A program made the position numbers and the translations under genes. Below, one piece after another: positions 28,372 to 37,396 of a stretch of 64,000 bases of DNA. Numbering within the stretch: the first letter of the stretch is position 1; every line of letters begins with the position of its first letter. The DNA is from Bog-532 sp963742875 (GTDB lineage Bacteria > Actinomycetota > Actinomycetes > Streptosporangiales > Streptosporangiaceae), in assembly GCA_963742875.1 (NCBI GenBank), contig CAVUNO010000001.1, forward strand, positions 496,001 to 560,000. The letters are read 5' to 3'. The notes under the pieces are model-generated. The model ran no database searches. It saw nothing but the letters and a program-made list of their open reading frames with translations, and was not told where the DNA came from.

Positions 28372-28683
28372 TTACTTGTCGACGATGGCGAGTACGTCGC
28401 GAGCGGAGAGCACGAGGTACTCCTCGCCCGAGTACTTCACCTCGGTGCCGCCGTACTTGCTGTAGAGGACAACGTCCCCGACCTTGACGTCCAGGGGCAC
28501 GCGCTTGGCGCCCGAGTCGTCGAAACGGCCGGGGCCAACCGCCAGGACTTCGCCCTCCTGGGGCTTCTCCTTGGCGGTGTCCGGGATGACAAGGCCGGAT
28601 GCTGTGGTCTGCTCCGCTTCGAGCGGGCGAACCACAATCCGGTCCTCAAGCGGTTTGAGAACAACCTTGGTGGCGGTCGTCAC
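28372..28683 (-). CDS. groES: 10-kDa co-chaperonin GroES
   Basis: A 103-residue co-chaperonin that caps the GroEL ring. It begins MTTATKVVLKPLEDRIVVRP, has the mobile loop EAEQTTASGLVIPDTAKEKP, and continues through GEVLAVGPGRFDD and GDVVLYSKYGGTEVKY. The GTG start has GGGAGG seven bases upstream. It is first in the groES-groEL unit, behind a housekeeping-type promoter and a CIRCE operator. Confidence 0.97.
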   Translation of the reverse strand: MTTATKVVLKPLEDRIVVRPLEAEQTTASGLVIPDTAKEKPQEGEVLAVGPGRFDDSGAKRVPLDVKVGDVVLYSKYGGTEVKYSGEEYLVLSARDVLAIVDK

Positions 28684-28779
28684 GATCTGACCTCCCCCTC
28701 CGGAAGGCTAAATGGTCAATTGCTAGAGAGGGCGAGCACGGTGGTCTGCCGTCGCGGGTGCCAGACCTGCCTCGTCGCA

Positions 28780-28806
28780 TTAGCACTCTACTTGTCAGAG
28801 TGCTAG
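28780..28806 (-). promoter_or_regulatory. CIRCE operator (HrcA-binding)
   Basis: TTAGCACTC-N9-GAGTGCTAG matches the CIRCE consensus at 17 of 18 arm positions. It lies 97 bases upstream of groES and just downstream of the promoter, so HrcA binding would block transcription until heat shock. Confidence 0.95.
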
Positions 28807-28810
28807 TCCG

Positions 28811-28839
28811 ACAGTATCCAGACCGCGCCAGGTCGTCAA
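28811..28839 (-). promoter_or_regulatory. groESL promoter
   Basis: On the minus strand TTGACG (-35, 28839-28834), a 17-bp spacer and TACTGT (-10, 28816-28811) form a good principal-sigma-factor promoter. The CIRCE element begins five bases downstream, overlapping the expected start site. Confidence 0.8.
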
Positions 28840-29082
28840 CACGGGAGCCGCCACACCCGTGCCGCTCAATATATTTCACGTTCCGTAGACAACTTATTAC
28901 AGCTAGCAACTAAGGTGGGTGCGTCCGCGAAGGGATTATCCGGCACCCGCCGCGGGCCGTCACGCTCGCCGCTGAGCGCGGCCGGCCGGCGGGGATCCCC
29001 AACCGCGGATCTGGATCACGCGAGCATCCCGGCCAGGCATCAGGCCGGCGAGGCGGTCATCCCTGGCTAAGGAGCACCCCCT

Positions 29083-30387
29083 ATGGACCAGTCGGCTAAT
29101 CACGTTCTGTTTCGCGGCAGCCGGCCCGGCGCCGCTGACCGCATGCGCGACCTGCTCGCTCGCACCGTCCAGGATCACGTGTCCGACCAGCGGTCGCACG
29201 CGAGCGCCCTGGAGAAGATCCGTAAGCATCTGGAAGGGCTGGAATGGCTGGTCAAGGAAGTCCGGCAGCATGAGCTGACCGACTTGTCCGGCCAGCTGGC
29301 GGCCCAGACCCAGGGACTGCTCCGCCAGCTTGCCGAGGCCCGGGAGAACCTGCCGGCCTGGGCCGAGTCGCTGCCCGAGCACATCCGTGCGCTCTCCGCC
29401 CAAGTCAGGCCGGTGGCCGGGCTTCCGGCCCTGCGGGCCGACCTCGGGATGGTGTCGGAGAATGTCGACCAGGTGCTGCCCCGCCTGCAGGCCCTGTGCG
29501 ACATGATCGCCCAGGCGAAGGAAACGGTGCAGGCCCAGGAGGAGCGCCTGGCCAAACTGGAGCAGAACGACCTCAGGCTGCAGCAGACCATGGAGTCGGC
29601 GGCGGGGCGGTTCAGCCGTCTCGACAAGGCCATGGCCGAGCTGTCGCAGCGGGCGGGCTACCGGGACAAGGAGATGTCCGCCCTCAAGGGCCGGATCGAC
29701 CAGGGGTTCGCCGCGCAGACGGCACGGCTCGAGCAGAGCGTCGCGGCCCTGTCGGGCACCCTGGACGAGGGCCTGGACGACAAGCTCGGCGCGCTGGACG
29801 CCAAGCTATCCGGGACTGACGGCAAGGTCGGGGCGCTCGTCAACCGTATCGACCGGCTGGATGACCGCATCGGGGACACCGACGACCGGATCGGGTTCAT
29901 CAACGAGCGGATCGCCTCCATTGACGACCGGATCGGCGCGCTGGACGGCCGGATGGACGACCTCGACGGCCGGCTCGAAGGTGTCGGCGGCCGGATCGAG
30001 GGCGTGAGCGCGAAGTTCGAGGCGGTGGACGGCCGCATGGAGACCCTCGGCGGCTACTTCGCCGGGGTCGACGGCCGGATCATGGCGCTCGGCGACCACC
30101 TCATGGCCTTCGGGGAGCGGCTGAATGGGGTACATCAGGTGACGGCGCGGCTGAGCACCCTGGACGAGCGCCTATCCGACGCGCTCACACCGCTGACGGA
30201 TGAACTTCGGCTGCGTTCCGGGCACGCCGAGGTCGAGGAGGTCGTCGCGAAGGTGGTCAGCGCCGCCCAGGCGGAGATGACGGCCCGGCTGGACTCGCTG
30301 GAGCAGACCGTACTCACCCTGGCCGAGGCAATGCTCCGCCCGGTCCGCCACATCGCGGACCAGCGCCGCGAGGGCGAGCGCAGCTGA
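29083..30387 (+). CDS. Coiled-coil protein with 14 consecutive heptad repeats
   Basis: A 434-residue soluble protein that I do not recognise. It has no signal peptide and no membrane helix. Residues 20-250 are mostly helical and charged. Residues 254-351 form 14 uninterrupted seven-residue repeats of the type xRIxxLD, for example DRIGDTD, DRIGFIN, ERIASID, DRIGALD and GRMDDLD. The hydrophobic spacing fits a parallel coiled coil. The tail (380-430) is again helical and ends HIADQRREGERS. It is monocistronic, divergent from groES and convergent with guaA. A structural or scaffolding role is plausible, but no function can be assigned. Confidence 0.85.
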   Translation: MDQSANHVLFRGSRPGAADRMRDLLARTVQDHVSDQRSHASALEKIRKHLEGLEWLVKEVRQHELTDLSGQLAAQTQGLLRQLAEARENLPAWAESLPEHIRALSAQVRPVAGLPALRADLGMVSENVDQVLPRLQALCDMIAQAKETVQAQEERLAKLEQNDLRLQQTMESAAGRFSRLDKAMAELSQRAGYRDKEMSALKGRIDQGFAAQTARLEQSVAALSGTLDEGLDDKLGALDAKLSGTDGKVGALVNRIDRLDDRIGDTDDRIGFINERIASIDDRIGALDGRMDDLDGRLEGVGGRIEGVSAKFEAVDGRMETLGGYFAGVDGRIMALGDHLMAFGERLNGVHQVTARLSTLDERLSDALTPLTDELRLRSGHAEVEEVVAKVVSAAQAEMTARLDSLEQTVLTLAEAMLRPVRHIADQRREGERS

Positions 30388-30484
30388 TCAGTCCCGCTCC
30401 CCTGCGGTGGTCCGGGACGGCAGGCCACATGGGTCCTCACCAGCTAGGCGGGCACCCGCGTCCGTTCGGGATCCCTGCCGCCCG

Positions 30485-32074
30485 CTATTCCCACTCGATT
30501 GTGCCGGGCGGCTTGCTCGTCACGTCAAGCACGACCCGGTTCACCTGCGGAACCTCGTTGGTGATCCGGGTGGAGATGCGCGCGAGGACATCGTTGGGCA
30601 CCCGCGCCCAGTCCGCGGTCATCGCATCCTCGCTGGTGACCGGGCGGAGCACCACCGGATGCCCGTAGGTGCGGCCGTCTCCCTGTACCCCGACGGAGCG
30701 GACCTCGGCCAGCAGCACGACCGGGCACTGCCAGATGCGCCGGTCGAGCCCGGCCCGGGACAGTTCGTCCCGGACGATCGCGTCGGCGTCGCGGAGCACC
30801 TCGAGCCGGTCCGCGGTCACCTCACCGATGATCCGGATGGCCAGCCCCGGGCCGGGGAACGGCTGCCGCCACACGATGTCGTGGGGCAGGCCCAGTTCCT
30901 CGCCGACCCGCCGTACCTCGTCCTTGAACAGGGCCCGGAGCGGCTCCACCAGCTGGAACTTCAGGTCGCTGGGCAGTCCGCCGACGTTGTGGTGGGACTT
31001 GATGTTGGCCGCGCCCGTCCCGCCCCCGGACTCGACCACGTCCGGGTACAGCGTGCCCTGGACGAGGAAGCCGGCCTCTTCGCCGTGGCTTTGCGCGTCC
31101 TCAGCAATCTCCAGGGCGGCGCGCTCGAAGGCGCGGATGAACTCGCGGCCGATGATCTTCCGTTTCTGCTCGGGATCGGTGACCCCGGCGAGGGCGGTCA
31201 GGAACTGCCCGGCCGCTTCGACCACCTTGAGCTTCACGCCGGTCGCGGCGACGAAGTCGTTCTCGACCTGCTCGGCCTCGCCCTTGCGGAGCAGGCCGTG
31301 GTCCACGAACACACAGGACAGGCGATCGCCGATCGCGCGCTGAACCAGCGCCGCCGCAACGGCCGAATCGACGCCGCCGGACAGGCCGCAGACGGCGACG
31401 GCGTCGCCGACCTGCTCCCGGATACGCTCGACCTGCTCGTCGATGATGCCGCGGGTGGTCCAGCCCGGCTGGCAGCCGGCCGCGTCAAGGAACCGCTGCA
31501 AGATGGCGGTGCCGTGATCGGTGTGCATCACCTCGGGGTGGAACTGCACCCCGTAGAGCTTGCGCCGGGGATCCTCGATGGCCGCGACCGGAGTGGCCTC
31601 GGTCCGGGCCGTGACGGCGAAGCCGGACGGCGCCACGGCGCACGTGTCGCCGTGTGACATCCACACCCGCTGGCGCCCCGGCAGGCTGGCCAGCAACCCG
31701 GCCGCGCGAGCCTCACCGGGCTCATCCAGCGCGTCCAGCGTGGTCGCGCCGTACTCGGCGGCACCGGTGCGCCGCACGGTGCCGCCCAGGGCCTGGACCA
31801 TGAGCTGGAAGCCGTAGCAGATGCCGAGCACCGGGACGCCCGCGCTGAACAGTCCCTCCGGGGCGGGCGGGGCGCCGTCCGTGTACACCGACGCCGGGCC
31901 GCCGGAAAGGATGATCGCCTTGGGCTTGCGGGCCAGCATCTCCGCGACGGGCATCGTGTGCGGAACGATCTCGGAGTACACGTGGCACTCGCGGACGCGG
32001 CGCGCGATGAGCTGCGCGTACTGGGCGCCAAAGTCCACCACGAGGACGGTGTCGAAACTATCGGACGAGCGCAC
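30485..32074 (-). CDS. guaA: GMP synthase (glutamine-hydrolysing)
   Basis: Converts XMP to GMP with ATP and glutamine. The 529-residue protein has an N-terminal class I glutamine amidotransferase domain (VLVVDFGAQYAQLIARRVRE, then the nucleophile motif GICYGFQLMVQ, then VQFHPEV). The ATP-pyrophosphatase domain carries the P-loop GLSGGVDSAVAAALVQ. The C-terminal dimerisation domain ends RVVLDVTSKPPGTIEWE, the standard end. It starts with GTG. It lies ten bases downstream of the CorC-type gene and may be cotranscribed with it. Confidence 0.97.
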   Translation of the reverse strand: MRSSDSFDTVLVVDFGAQYAQLIARRVRECHVYSEIVPHTMPVAEMLARKPKAIILSGGPASVYTDGAPPAPEGLFSAGVPVLGICYGFQLMVQALGGTVRRTGAAEYGATTLDALDEPGEARAAGLLASLPGRQRVWMSHGDTCAVAPSGFAVTARTEATPVAAIEDPRRKLYGVQFHPEVMHTDHGTAILQRFLDAAGCQPGWTTRGIIDEQVERIREQVGDAVAVCGLSGGVDSAVAAALVQRAIGDRLSCVFVDHGLLRKGEAEQVENDFVAATGVKLKVVEAAGQFLTALAGVTDPEQKRKIIGREFIRAFERAALEIAEDAQSHGEEAGFLVQGTLYPDVVESGGGTGAANIKSHHNVGGLPSDLKFQLVEPLRALFKDEVRRVGEELGLPHDIVWRQPFPGPGLAIRIIGEVTADRLEVLRDADAIVRDELSRAGLDRRIWQCPVVLLAEVRSVGVQGDGRTYGHPVVLRPVTSEDAMTADWARVPNDVLARISTRITNEVPQVNRVVLDVTSKPPGTIEWE

Positions 32075-32083
32075 CTACCGAGT

Positions 32084-33718
32084 TTAGGGCATCTCCCCCG
32101 GCGGTCCGGTGAGCTGAGTGTGGCCGTTCTGCCCGGCCGGTGCCTGGCCGTTCCGCTCGGCGGGCGCGCCCGCCTGGGGCTGCCCGCCGTCTGGCTGGGG
32201 CTGCCCGCCGTGTGGCTGGGGCTGCCCGCCATCTGACTGGGGCTGCCCGCCATCTGACTGGGGCTGGCCGTTCGCGGGCGCCTGCCTGCGCGCCGGCGCC
32301 GGAGCCGCTCCGGTCAGCTGTGCAGGCGCCGGGAGCGGTCCGGGCGCCTGGGCGGCGGCCGCTGGGGGCTGGGCGGAGACGGCCGCTGGCGGCTGGGCGG
32401 AGCCCGCCGCGGCGGGTTGGGCGTCCATCTGGTCCGGCCCGCCGCTCGCCGGGGCGATCCGGAGCCGGGCGATCCTCCGCCCGTCCATCTCTGTGACGGT
32501 GACCCGGTGGTCGGCGACCTCCACCGACGCACCCACCGCGGGCACCTCGCCGAGGCGGGCGAGCACGAAGCCGGCCGCCGTCTCGTAGGGGCCCTCGGGC
32601 AGGTTGATCCCGGTCTGCTCGGCGAACTCGTGGAGGTTGAGCAGGCCTTCCACCTCGACCTCGCCGCCGTGCAACCGCCGCGGCTCCCCCTCCTCGACGT
32701 CATACTCGTCGCGGATGTCGCCGATCAGCTCCTCCACCAGGTCTTCGAGCGTGACGATGCCGGCCGTGCCGCCGTACTCGTCGATCACGATCGCCAGGTG
32801 GGCATGCTCCCGGCGCATCTCCGACAGGGCGGCGAGGACGGTCTTGCTGATCGGCAGGAACTTGACGTGCCGGGAGAGCTGGGCCACGGTCAGCGAGCGG
32901 TGCGGCCGGCCGGGATCGAGAAGGTCCCGGATATGGACAAAACCGATCACATTGTCGTAGGAGTCCCGGTACACCGGCAGCCGTGAGTACGGCACGCTCA
33001 CCGCGAGCTTGGCGGCCTCGCTGAGCGGGGTATCGGCGGACACGAACTCCACCTCGGTGCGGGGCAGCAGCACCTCGCGGAGCTGCCGTTTGCCCGCGTC
33101 GAACACCTCGGACACGATCTCCCGCTCGTCCGGGTTCAGCATCTGGTTGCTGGCGACCAGGTTGCGCAGTTCCTCCTCGGTCATGACCGTGCGGTTGGCC
33201 CGAGGATCGCCGCCGACGATCCTTACGACCAGGTTGGTCGACTTCGACAGCAGCCACACGAGCGGGCGGGCCAGGACGGCGATCCGGTCCAGGATGGGCG
33301 CCGAAACCAGCGCCACGCGCTCTACCCGCTGCAGGGCGATCCGTTTGGGAGCCAGCTCACCCAGGATCAGGGTGACGTACGTGATAGCTATGGTGACCAG
33401 GGCAAACGAGAGCGGCACGGCCAGGGCCCGGGACATATGGGCGCGGATCAGCGCGGACGAGAGCAGGCCGGCCAGGGTCGCGGCCCCGTACGCGCCGGTG
33501 ACCAGGGTTGCGAGCGTCACCCCGATCTGCACCGCGGAAAGGAACCGGTTCGGGTCCTGGGCCAGCTTGGCGACCCGCTGGCCGCGTTTGCCTTGCTGGG
33601 CCAGCTTGCGCACCTGGCTCTCGCGCAGCGAAACGAGGGACATCTCGGCTCCGGCGAAGAAGCCGCCGATGAGCACGATGACGAGGACAATGACGATGTC
33701 CCCGATGAGCTTGCTCAC
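32084..33718 (-). CDS. CNNM/CorC-type membrane protein (hemolysin family, CBS domains)
   Basis: A protein of about 544 residues. The N-terminal DUF21 membrane domain begins VSKLIGDIVIVLVIVLIGGF and includes FAGAEMSLVSLRESQVRKLA and LILGELAPKRIALQ. A CBS pair follows (LLPRTEVEFVSADTPLSEAA and HAHLAIVIDEYGGTAGIVTL), then the CorC_HlyC domain (about 360-440). The last 110 residues are a Pro/Gln/Ala-rich tail with GGQPQ repeats encoded by a 21-nt tandem repeat. Related proteins take part in Mg/Co efflux, but transport is not proven for most. I chose GTG 33718 because homology begins there; the frame is open 16 codons further upstream. Confidence 0.88.
   Translation of the reverse strand: MSKLIGDIVIVLVIVLIGGFFAGAEMSLVSLRESQVRKLAQQGKRGQRVAKLAQDPNRFLSAVQIGVTLATLVTGAYGAATLAGLLSSALIRAHMSRALAVPLSFALVTIAITYVTLILGELAPKRIALQRVERVALVSAPILDRIAVLARPLVWLLSKSTNLVVRIVGGDPRANRTVMTEEELRNLVASNQMLNPDEREIVSEVFDAGKRQLREVLLPRTEVEFVSADTPLSEAAKLAVSVPYSRLPVYRDSYDNVIGFVHIRDLLDPGRPHRSLTVAQLSRHVKFLPISKTVLAALSEMRREHAHLAIVIDEYGGTAGIVTLEDLVEELIGDIRDEYDVEEGEPRRLHGGEVEVEGLLNLHEFAEQTGINLPEGPYETAAGFVLARLGEVPAVGASVEVADHRVTVTEMDGRRIARLRIAPASGGPDQMDAQPAAAGSAQPPAAVSAQPPAAAAQAPGPLPAPAQLTGAAPAPARRQAPANGQPQSDGGQPQSDGGQPQPHGGQPQPDGGQPQAGAPAERNGQAPAGQNGHTQLTGPPGEMP
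32173..32272. repeat. 21-nt tandem repeat in the CorC-type gene
   Basis: About five copies of CTGGGGCTGCCCGCCRTCTGR encode seven-residue GGQPQxD units on the minus strand. Copies differ by one to three bases. The repeat is in frame, so copy-number change would alter only tail length. Confidence 0.85.
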
Positions 33719-33997
33719 GACGTTCCCCGGATTCTCCAAGTGTGCCGCCACCTGGGCGGCCGCCACTGGACGCTGTGTTCGGCCAGTCTAAGTGCATGGG
33801 TTCTTATGCTGGGCGGGGTGTGGAGGACCTCCGCGCTTCGCGCCGCGCGCGGGCTGGACGCCTGCCGCATCCGGGGCGCTCCGCACTCCGCTCGGATCGG
33901 AGCGTTTCGTTCAGGAGGATCCTGTGCGTATCGGGCACGGTCCTGTGTGATCGAGCGCGGTCCCGGGGAAACCAAGATCGCGGAAAGCCGATAGCGT

Positions 33998-34731
33998 ATG
34001 AGTCCTGTGGGTACCGAGACAACGCGGGCTGGCGACGGCCATCTCGTCTGGAAGAACACTGCGCGGCTGGCGGACGGCCGCGAGATCACATATTTCGACG
34101 AGGCGCCGGGCCTGAATCGGGCGCTGGCCCGTGACCTGCGCGAGGGGCTGTCCCCCGTGCCCGCGCCGGGCACGTGGAGCCCGGAGCACGCCGTGCGCTG
34201 TGATCCATTGCTCGGCGAATGGGTGATCTTCGCTGCGCAGTGCCAGGAACGCACCTTCCTGCCACCTCCTGACCAGTGCCCGCTCGACCCATCGGCACCC
34301 GGCAGGCCGACTGAGGTGCCCGCGGCCGGCTACGACGTAGTCGTCTTTGAGAACCGGTTCCCCTCTTTGCGCGGCACAAGCACCATTCCCGGCACTGGTG
34401 GCCCGCCGCATCCGCCGGACCCGCCGGACCTCGACGACGGCCTATCGCCGCAGCGCCCCGGCTACGGCCGCTGCGAAGTCGTCTGCTTCACTTCCGAGCA
34501 CAACGCGTCGTTTGCGAGCCTGGCCCCGCGGCGGGTCCGGACCGTGATAGAGGCGTGGGCCGACCGCACCGCCACGCTGAGCGCCACAGCCGGCATCTGC
34601 ACCTTCAGGTCTTCACCGTCCGGCGGGCACAAGGCAAGCTCAAGTACCTGGCGGGGACGGAATCGGGCCTGGCCGTATGGGTCAACGACATCGTGCCGGA
34701 AAGCGCGGCGCGCAGACTTCGGGAGGCATGA
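33998..34731 (+). pseudogene. galT: Galactose-1-phosphate uridylyltransferase with internal deletion
   Basis: The first enzyme of the galT-galE-galK Leloir operon. The N-terminal half is intact: KNTARLADGREITYFDEA, LLGEWVIFAAQCQERTFLP, YDVVVFENRFPSL and RRVRTVIEAWADRTATLS. From about base 34597 the sequence jumps in another frame to HLHLQVFTVRRAQGKLKYLA and ends WVNDIVPESAARRLREA, the extreme C-terminus. Roughly 120-130 codons are missing, including the catalytic His-Pro-His segment, so no active enzyme can be made. The stop overlaps the galE start (ATGATGA). The junction may be a true deletion or an assembly collapse, as in lpdA. Confidence 0.85.
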
Positions 34732-35733
34732 TGAGGCTGCTCGTCACGGGCGGCGCGGGATACATCGGCAGTGTGGTCGCTTCGTCGCTGATCGCGGCGG
34801 GCCACGACGTGACGGTGCTGGACGACCTGTCCACCGGGCACGCGGACGCCGTGCCGCCCAAGGCCGCCTTCATCCGTGGCACCCTGCGGGACGACGCGGC
34901 GCGCGTGCTGTCGGAGGGCATCGATGCGGTCCTGCACTTCGCGGCCAAATCTCTGGTGGGCGAGTCGGTGGAGAATCCGGCTCTGTACTGGTCCCACAAC
35001 CTGGGCGGCAGCCTGGCGCTGCTGGAGGCGATGCGCGAAACCGGCGTCCGCCGGATCGTCTTCTCCTCGACCGCGGCGGTCTACGGCGAACCGGAGCACA
35101 CCCCGATCGAGGAGACCGACCCGACCCGGCCGACCAGCCCCTACGGCGCCTCCAAGCTCGCCGTGGACACCAGCCTCGGCGAGTTCGCGCGGATGTACGG
35201 CTTCGGCGCGGTCAGCCTGCGCTACTTCAACGTGGCGGGCGCGCATCAGGACCAGGGCGGGAAGTGGTATGGGGAACGCCACTCCCCCGAGACGCACTTG
35301 ATCCCGAACGTACTGAAGGTGGCGCTGCCTGCCACGTCCGGCGGGGTCCCGGGGGCGGTCAAGATCTTCGGGGATGACTACCCCACGCCGGACGGGACCT
35401 GCGTACGCGACTACATCCACGTCGCCGACCTGGCCGGCGCTCTACCTGCTGGCGCTGGACGCGTGTGAGCCGGGCGAGCACCGCGTCTTCAACCTTGGCC
35501 ACGGAGCCGGGTTCTCGGTCCGTGAGGTCATCGACGTCTGCCGCGCGGTGACCGGTCAGGACATCCCGGCCGAGGCAGACCCGCGGCGGGACGGCGACCC
35601 GGCGGTGCTCGTCGCCTCGTCTGAGCGAATCAGCGCATGTCTGGGCTGGCACGCCGCACGCGACCTGCGGACGATGGTCGCCGACGCCTGGACGTTCGCC
35701 CAGGAGGGACGGGAAGAGGCGGGCGCCCGATGA
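34731..35733 (+). pseudogene. galE: UDP-glucose 4-epimerase, frameshifted
   Basis: A short-chain dehydrogenase-fold enzyme interconverting UDP-glucose and UDP-galactose. The first frame reads MRLLVTGGAGYIGSVVASSL (NAD-binding), VLHFAAKSLVGESVENP, FSSTAAVYGEPEHTPIEE, the catalytic SPYGASKLAVD, and RYFNVAGAHQDQGGKWYGER, and then fails after VRDYIHVADLAGA near 35440. The second frame continues ALYLLALDACEPGEHRVFNL and ends at 35733. One base restores a normal protein of about 333 residues. GGGAGG precedes the start. The stop overlaps galK by four bases (ATGA), so the operon order galT-galE-galK is preserved. Confidence 0.88.
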
Positions 35734-36963
35734 CGGCGCGCCCGGCCGCCCGCGTCGCTGCAGACCGGCGCGCGCTCGCGGACCGGGCCGCGCGATGGTT
35801 CCGCGAGTGCTACGGACGCGAGCCGGAGGGTGTGTGGTTCGCGCCCGGCCGGGTCAACCTGGTCGGCGAGCACACCGACTACAACGAGGGGTTCGTGCTG
35901 CCCTTCGCGCTCGGGCAGGGTGTCGCGGCCGCCGCGGCCCAGCGCCGGGACGACGTTCTCGCGCTGCGCACCCGGCGGGACCCGGCCGCCAGCGTCGAGA
36001 TCCCGCTGGAACAGCTGCGGCCCGGCCCCGGCGGGGCCGGGCGTATCCCGGGCTGGGCCAGATACCCGGCCGGGGTCGCCTGGGCGCTGCTGTCGGCCGG
36101 GTATCCGGTCGGGGGCGTCAGCCTCGCCATCGACTCGTGCCTGGCCGGCGGGGCCGGGCTGTCGTCCTCCGCCGCCCTGGAATGCTCGGTGGCCCTGGCG
36201 CTGACCGAACCGGAGGGCGCGGGTGGAGCAGACGGCGCGGGCATTCCCCGCAGCGGCCTGGCCGCCATCGCCCGCCGGGCGGAGAACGAGTTCGTCGGCG
36301 TGCCGTCGGGGATCATGGATCAGTCCGCCGCCCTTCTGTGCCTGGCGGATCACGCGCTGCTGCTGGACTGCCAGTCGCTGGCGATCAGCCAGGTGCCGTT
36401 CGCCCCCGCCGCGGCCGGGGTCCGCGTGCTGGTGATCGATACCCGGGCCAAGCACGAGCTGGCAGACGGCGAATACGGCGGCCGGGCAGACCGAATGCCG
36501 CGAAGCCGCCCGGCGGCTCGGGGTGCCGTCTCTGCGCTGGGTCACCGACGTCAGCGGGCTGGCCGCCCTGGACGACCCGGTCCTGGCGCGCCGGGCCCGC
36601 CACGTGATCACCGACAACCAGCGCGTCCAGGAGGTGGCCGCGCTACTGCGCTCCTCCGGCGGTGACGCCCGCATGCTCGCCGAGGTCGGCGCGCTACTCA
36701 CCCAGTCACACCGGTCCCTGCGCGATGACTTCGAGGTGTCATGGCCGGAAGCCGATGTGGCCGTAGACGCGGCCGTGGCGGCAGGGGCACTGGGGGCCCG
36801 GATGACCGGCGGCGGTTTCGGCGGCTCCGCGATCGCCCTCGTCCCGGACACCAGCGCCGCTCAGGTCGAGGTGGCTATCCAGGCCGCGTACGCCGACCGT
36901 GGCTGGACCGAGCCCGAGTTCCTGACCGCCGTACCCTCGGACGCCGCCCAGCGAATGCCCTGA
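35730..36963 (+). pseudogene. galK: Galactokinase, frameshifted
   Basis: A GHMP kinase that phosphorylates galactose at C1. It has the galactokinase signature FAPGRVNLVGEHTDYNEGF, the ATP-binding GGAGLSSSAALECSVAL, and ENEFVGVPSGIMDQSAAL. After KHELADGEYGGRA (about 36490) the frame is wrong. ECREAARRLGVPSLRWVTDV resumes one frame over and continues to MTGGGFGGSAIALVPD and the end at 36963. A single extra base near 36485-36495 explains this. An Ala/Gly-rich insertion follows LALTEPEG. Length after repair is about 410 residues. All three gal genes are damaged in this sequence. Confidence 0.88.
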
Positions 36964-37017
36964 CGGGCCGCCGGGCCCGCAAGGGCCCCCAGGCAGCCAG
37001 TGTGGCAGTATCCGAGA

Positions 37018-37323
37018 ATGATCGCGAGAATCTGGCGAGGAGCGGTCCGGGCCTCTGACGCTGACGAGTACGCCGCTTACGTCGAGGAAACCGGAATCCG
37101 GAGCTACCGGCAGACGCCCGGCAATCGGGGGGCGTGGTTGCTGCGGCGGACCGACGGCGCCCGGACCGAGATCGTCACCCTGAGCTTCTGGGACTCACGG
37201 CAGGCAATCGAAGGCTTCGCCGGCGCCGATATCGATAAGGCGGTGTTTTACCCCGAGGACGATCGGTTCCTGATCGAGCGCGATCTGCGAGTCATTCATT
37301 ACGACGTCCCCGGCCCCCGGTGA
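37018..37323 (+). CDS. Small ABM-like (dimeric alpha-beta barrel) protein
   Basis: A 101-residue protein starting MIARIWRGAVRASDADEYAA and continuing VEETGIRSYRQTPGNRGAWL, TEIVTLSFWDSRQAIEGFAG and AVFYPEDDRFLIERDLRVIH. The fold pattern resembles antibiotic-biosynthesis-monooxygenase-like proteins, a family that includes monooxygenases, heme-degrading enzymes and many uncharacterised members. No heme ligand or catalytic residue can be assigned from sequence alone. It sits between galK and the M20 amidohydrolase on the same strand. Confidence 0.7.
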   Translation: MIARIWRGAVRASDADEYAAYVEETGIRSYRQTPGNRGAWLLRRTDGARTEIVTLSFWDSRQAIEGFAGADIDKAVFYPEDDRFLIERDLRVIHYDVPGPR

Positions 37324-37396
37324 GGCGAGCCGGGATGGCAGGAGCGCGGGCAGGAAAGCGAGTTCGGCAAGGACGCGGGCAGGAAAGGAAGCACTG

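Noticed and set aside
33998..35377. A single 459-codon galT-galE reading frame
   Set aside because: It is GalT only to about 34595 and then reads through the galT end and galE in wrong frames; homologous segments lie in other frames.
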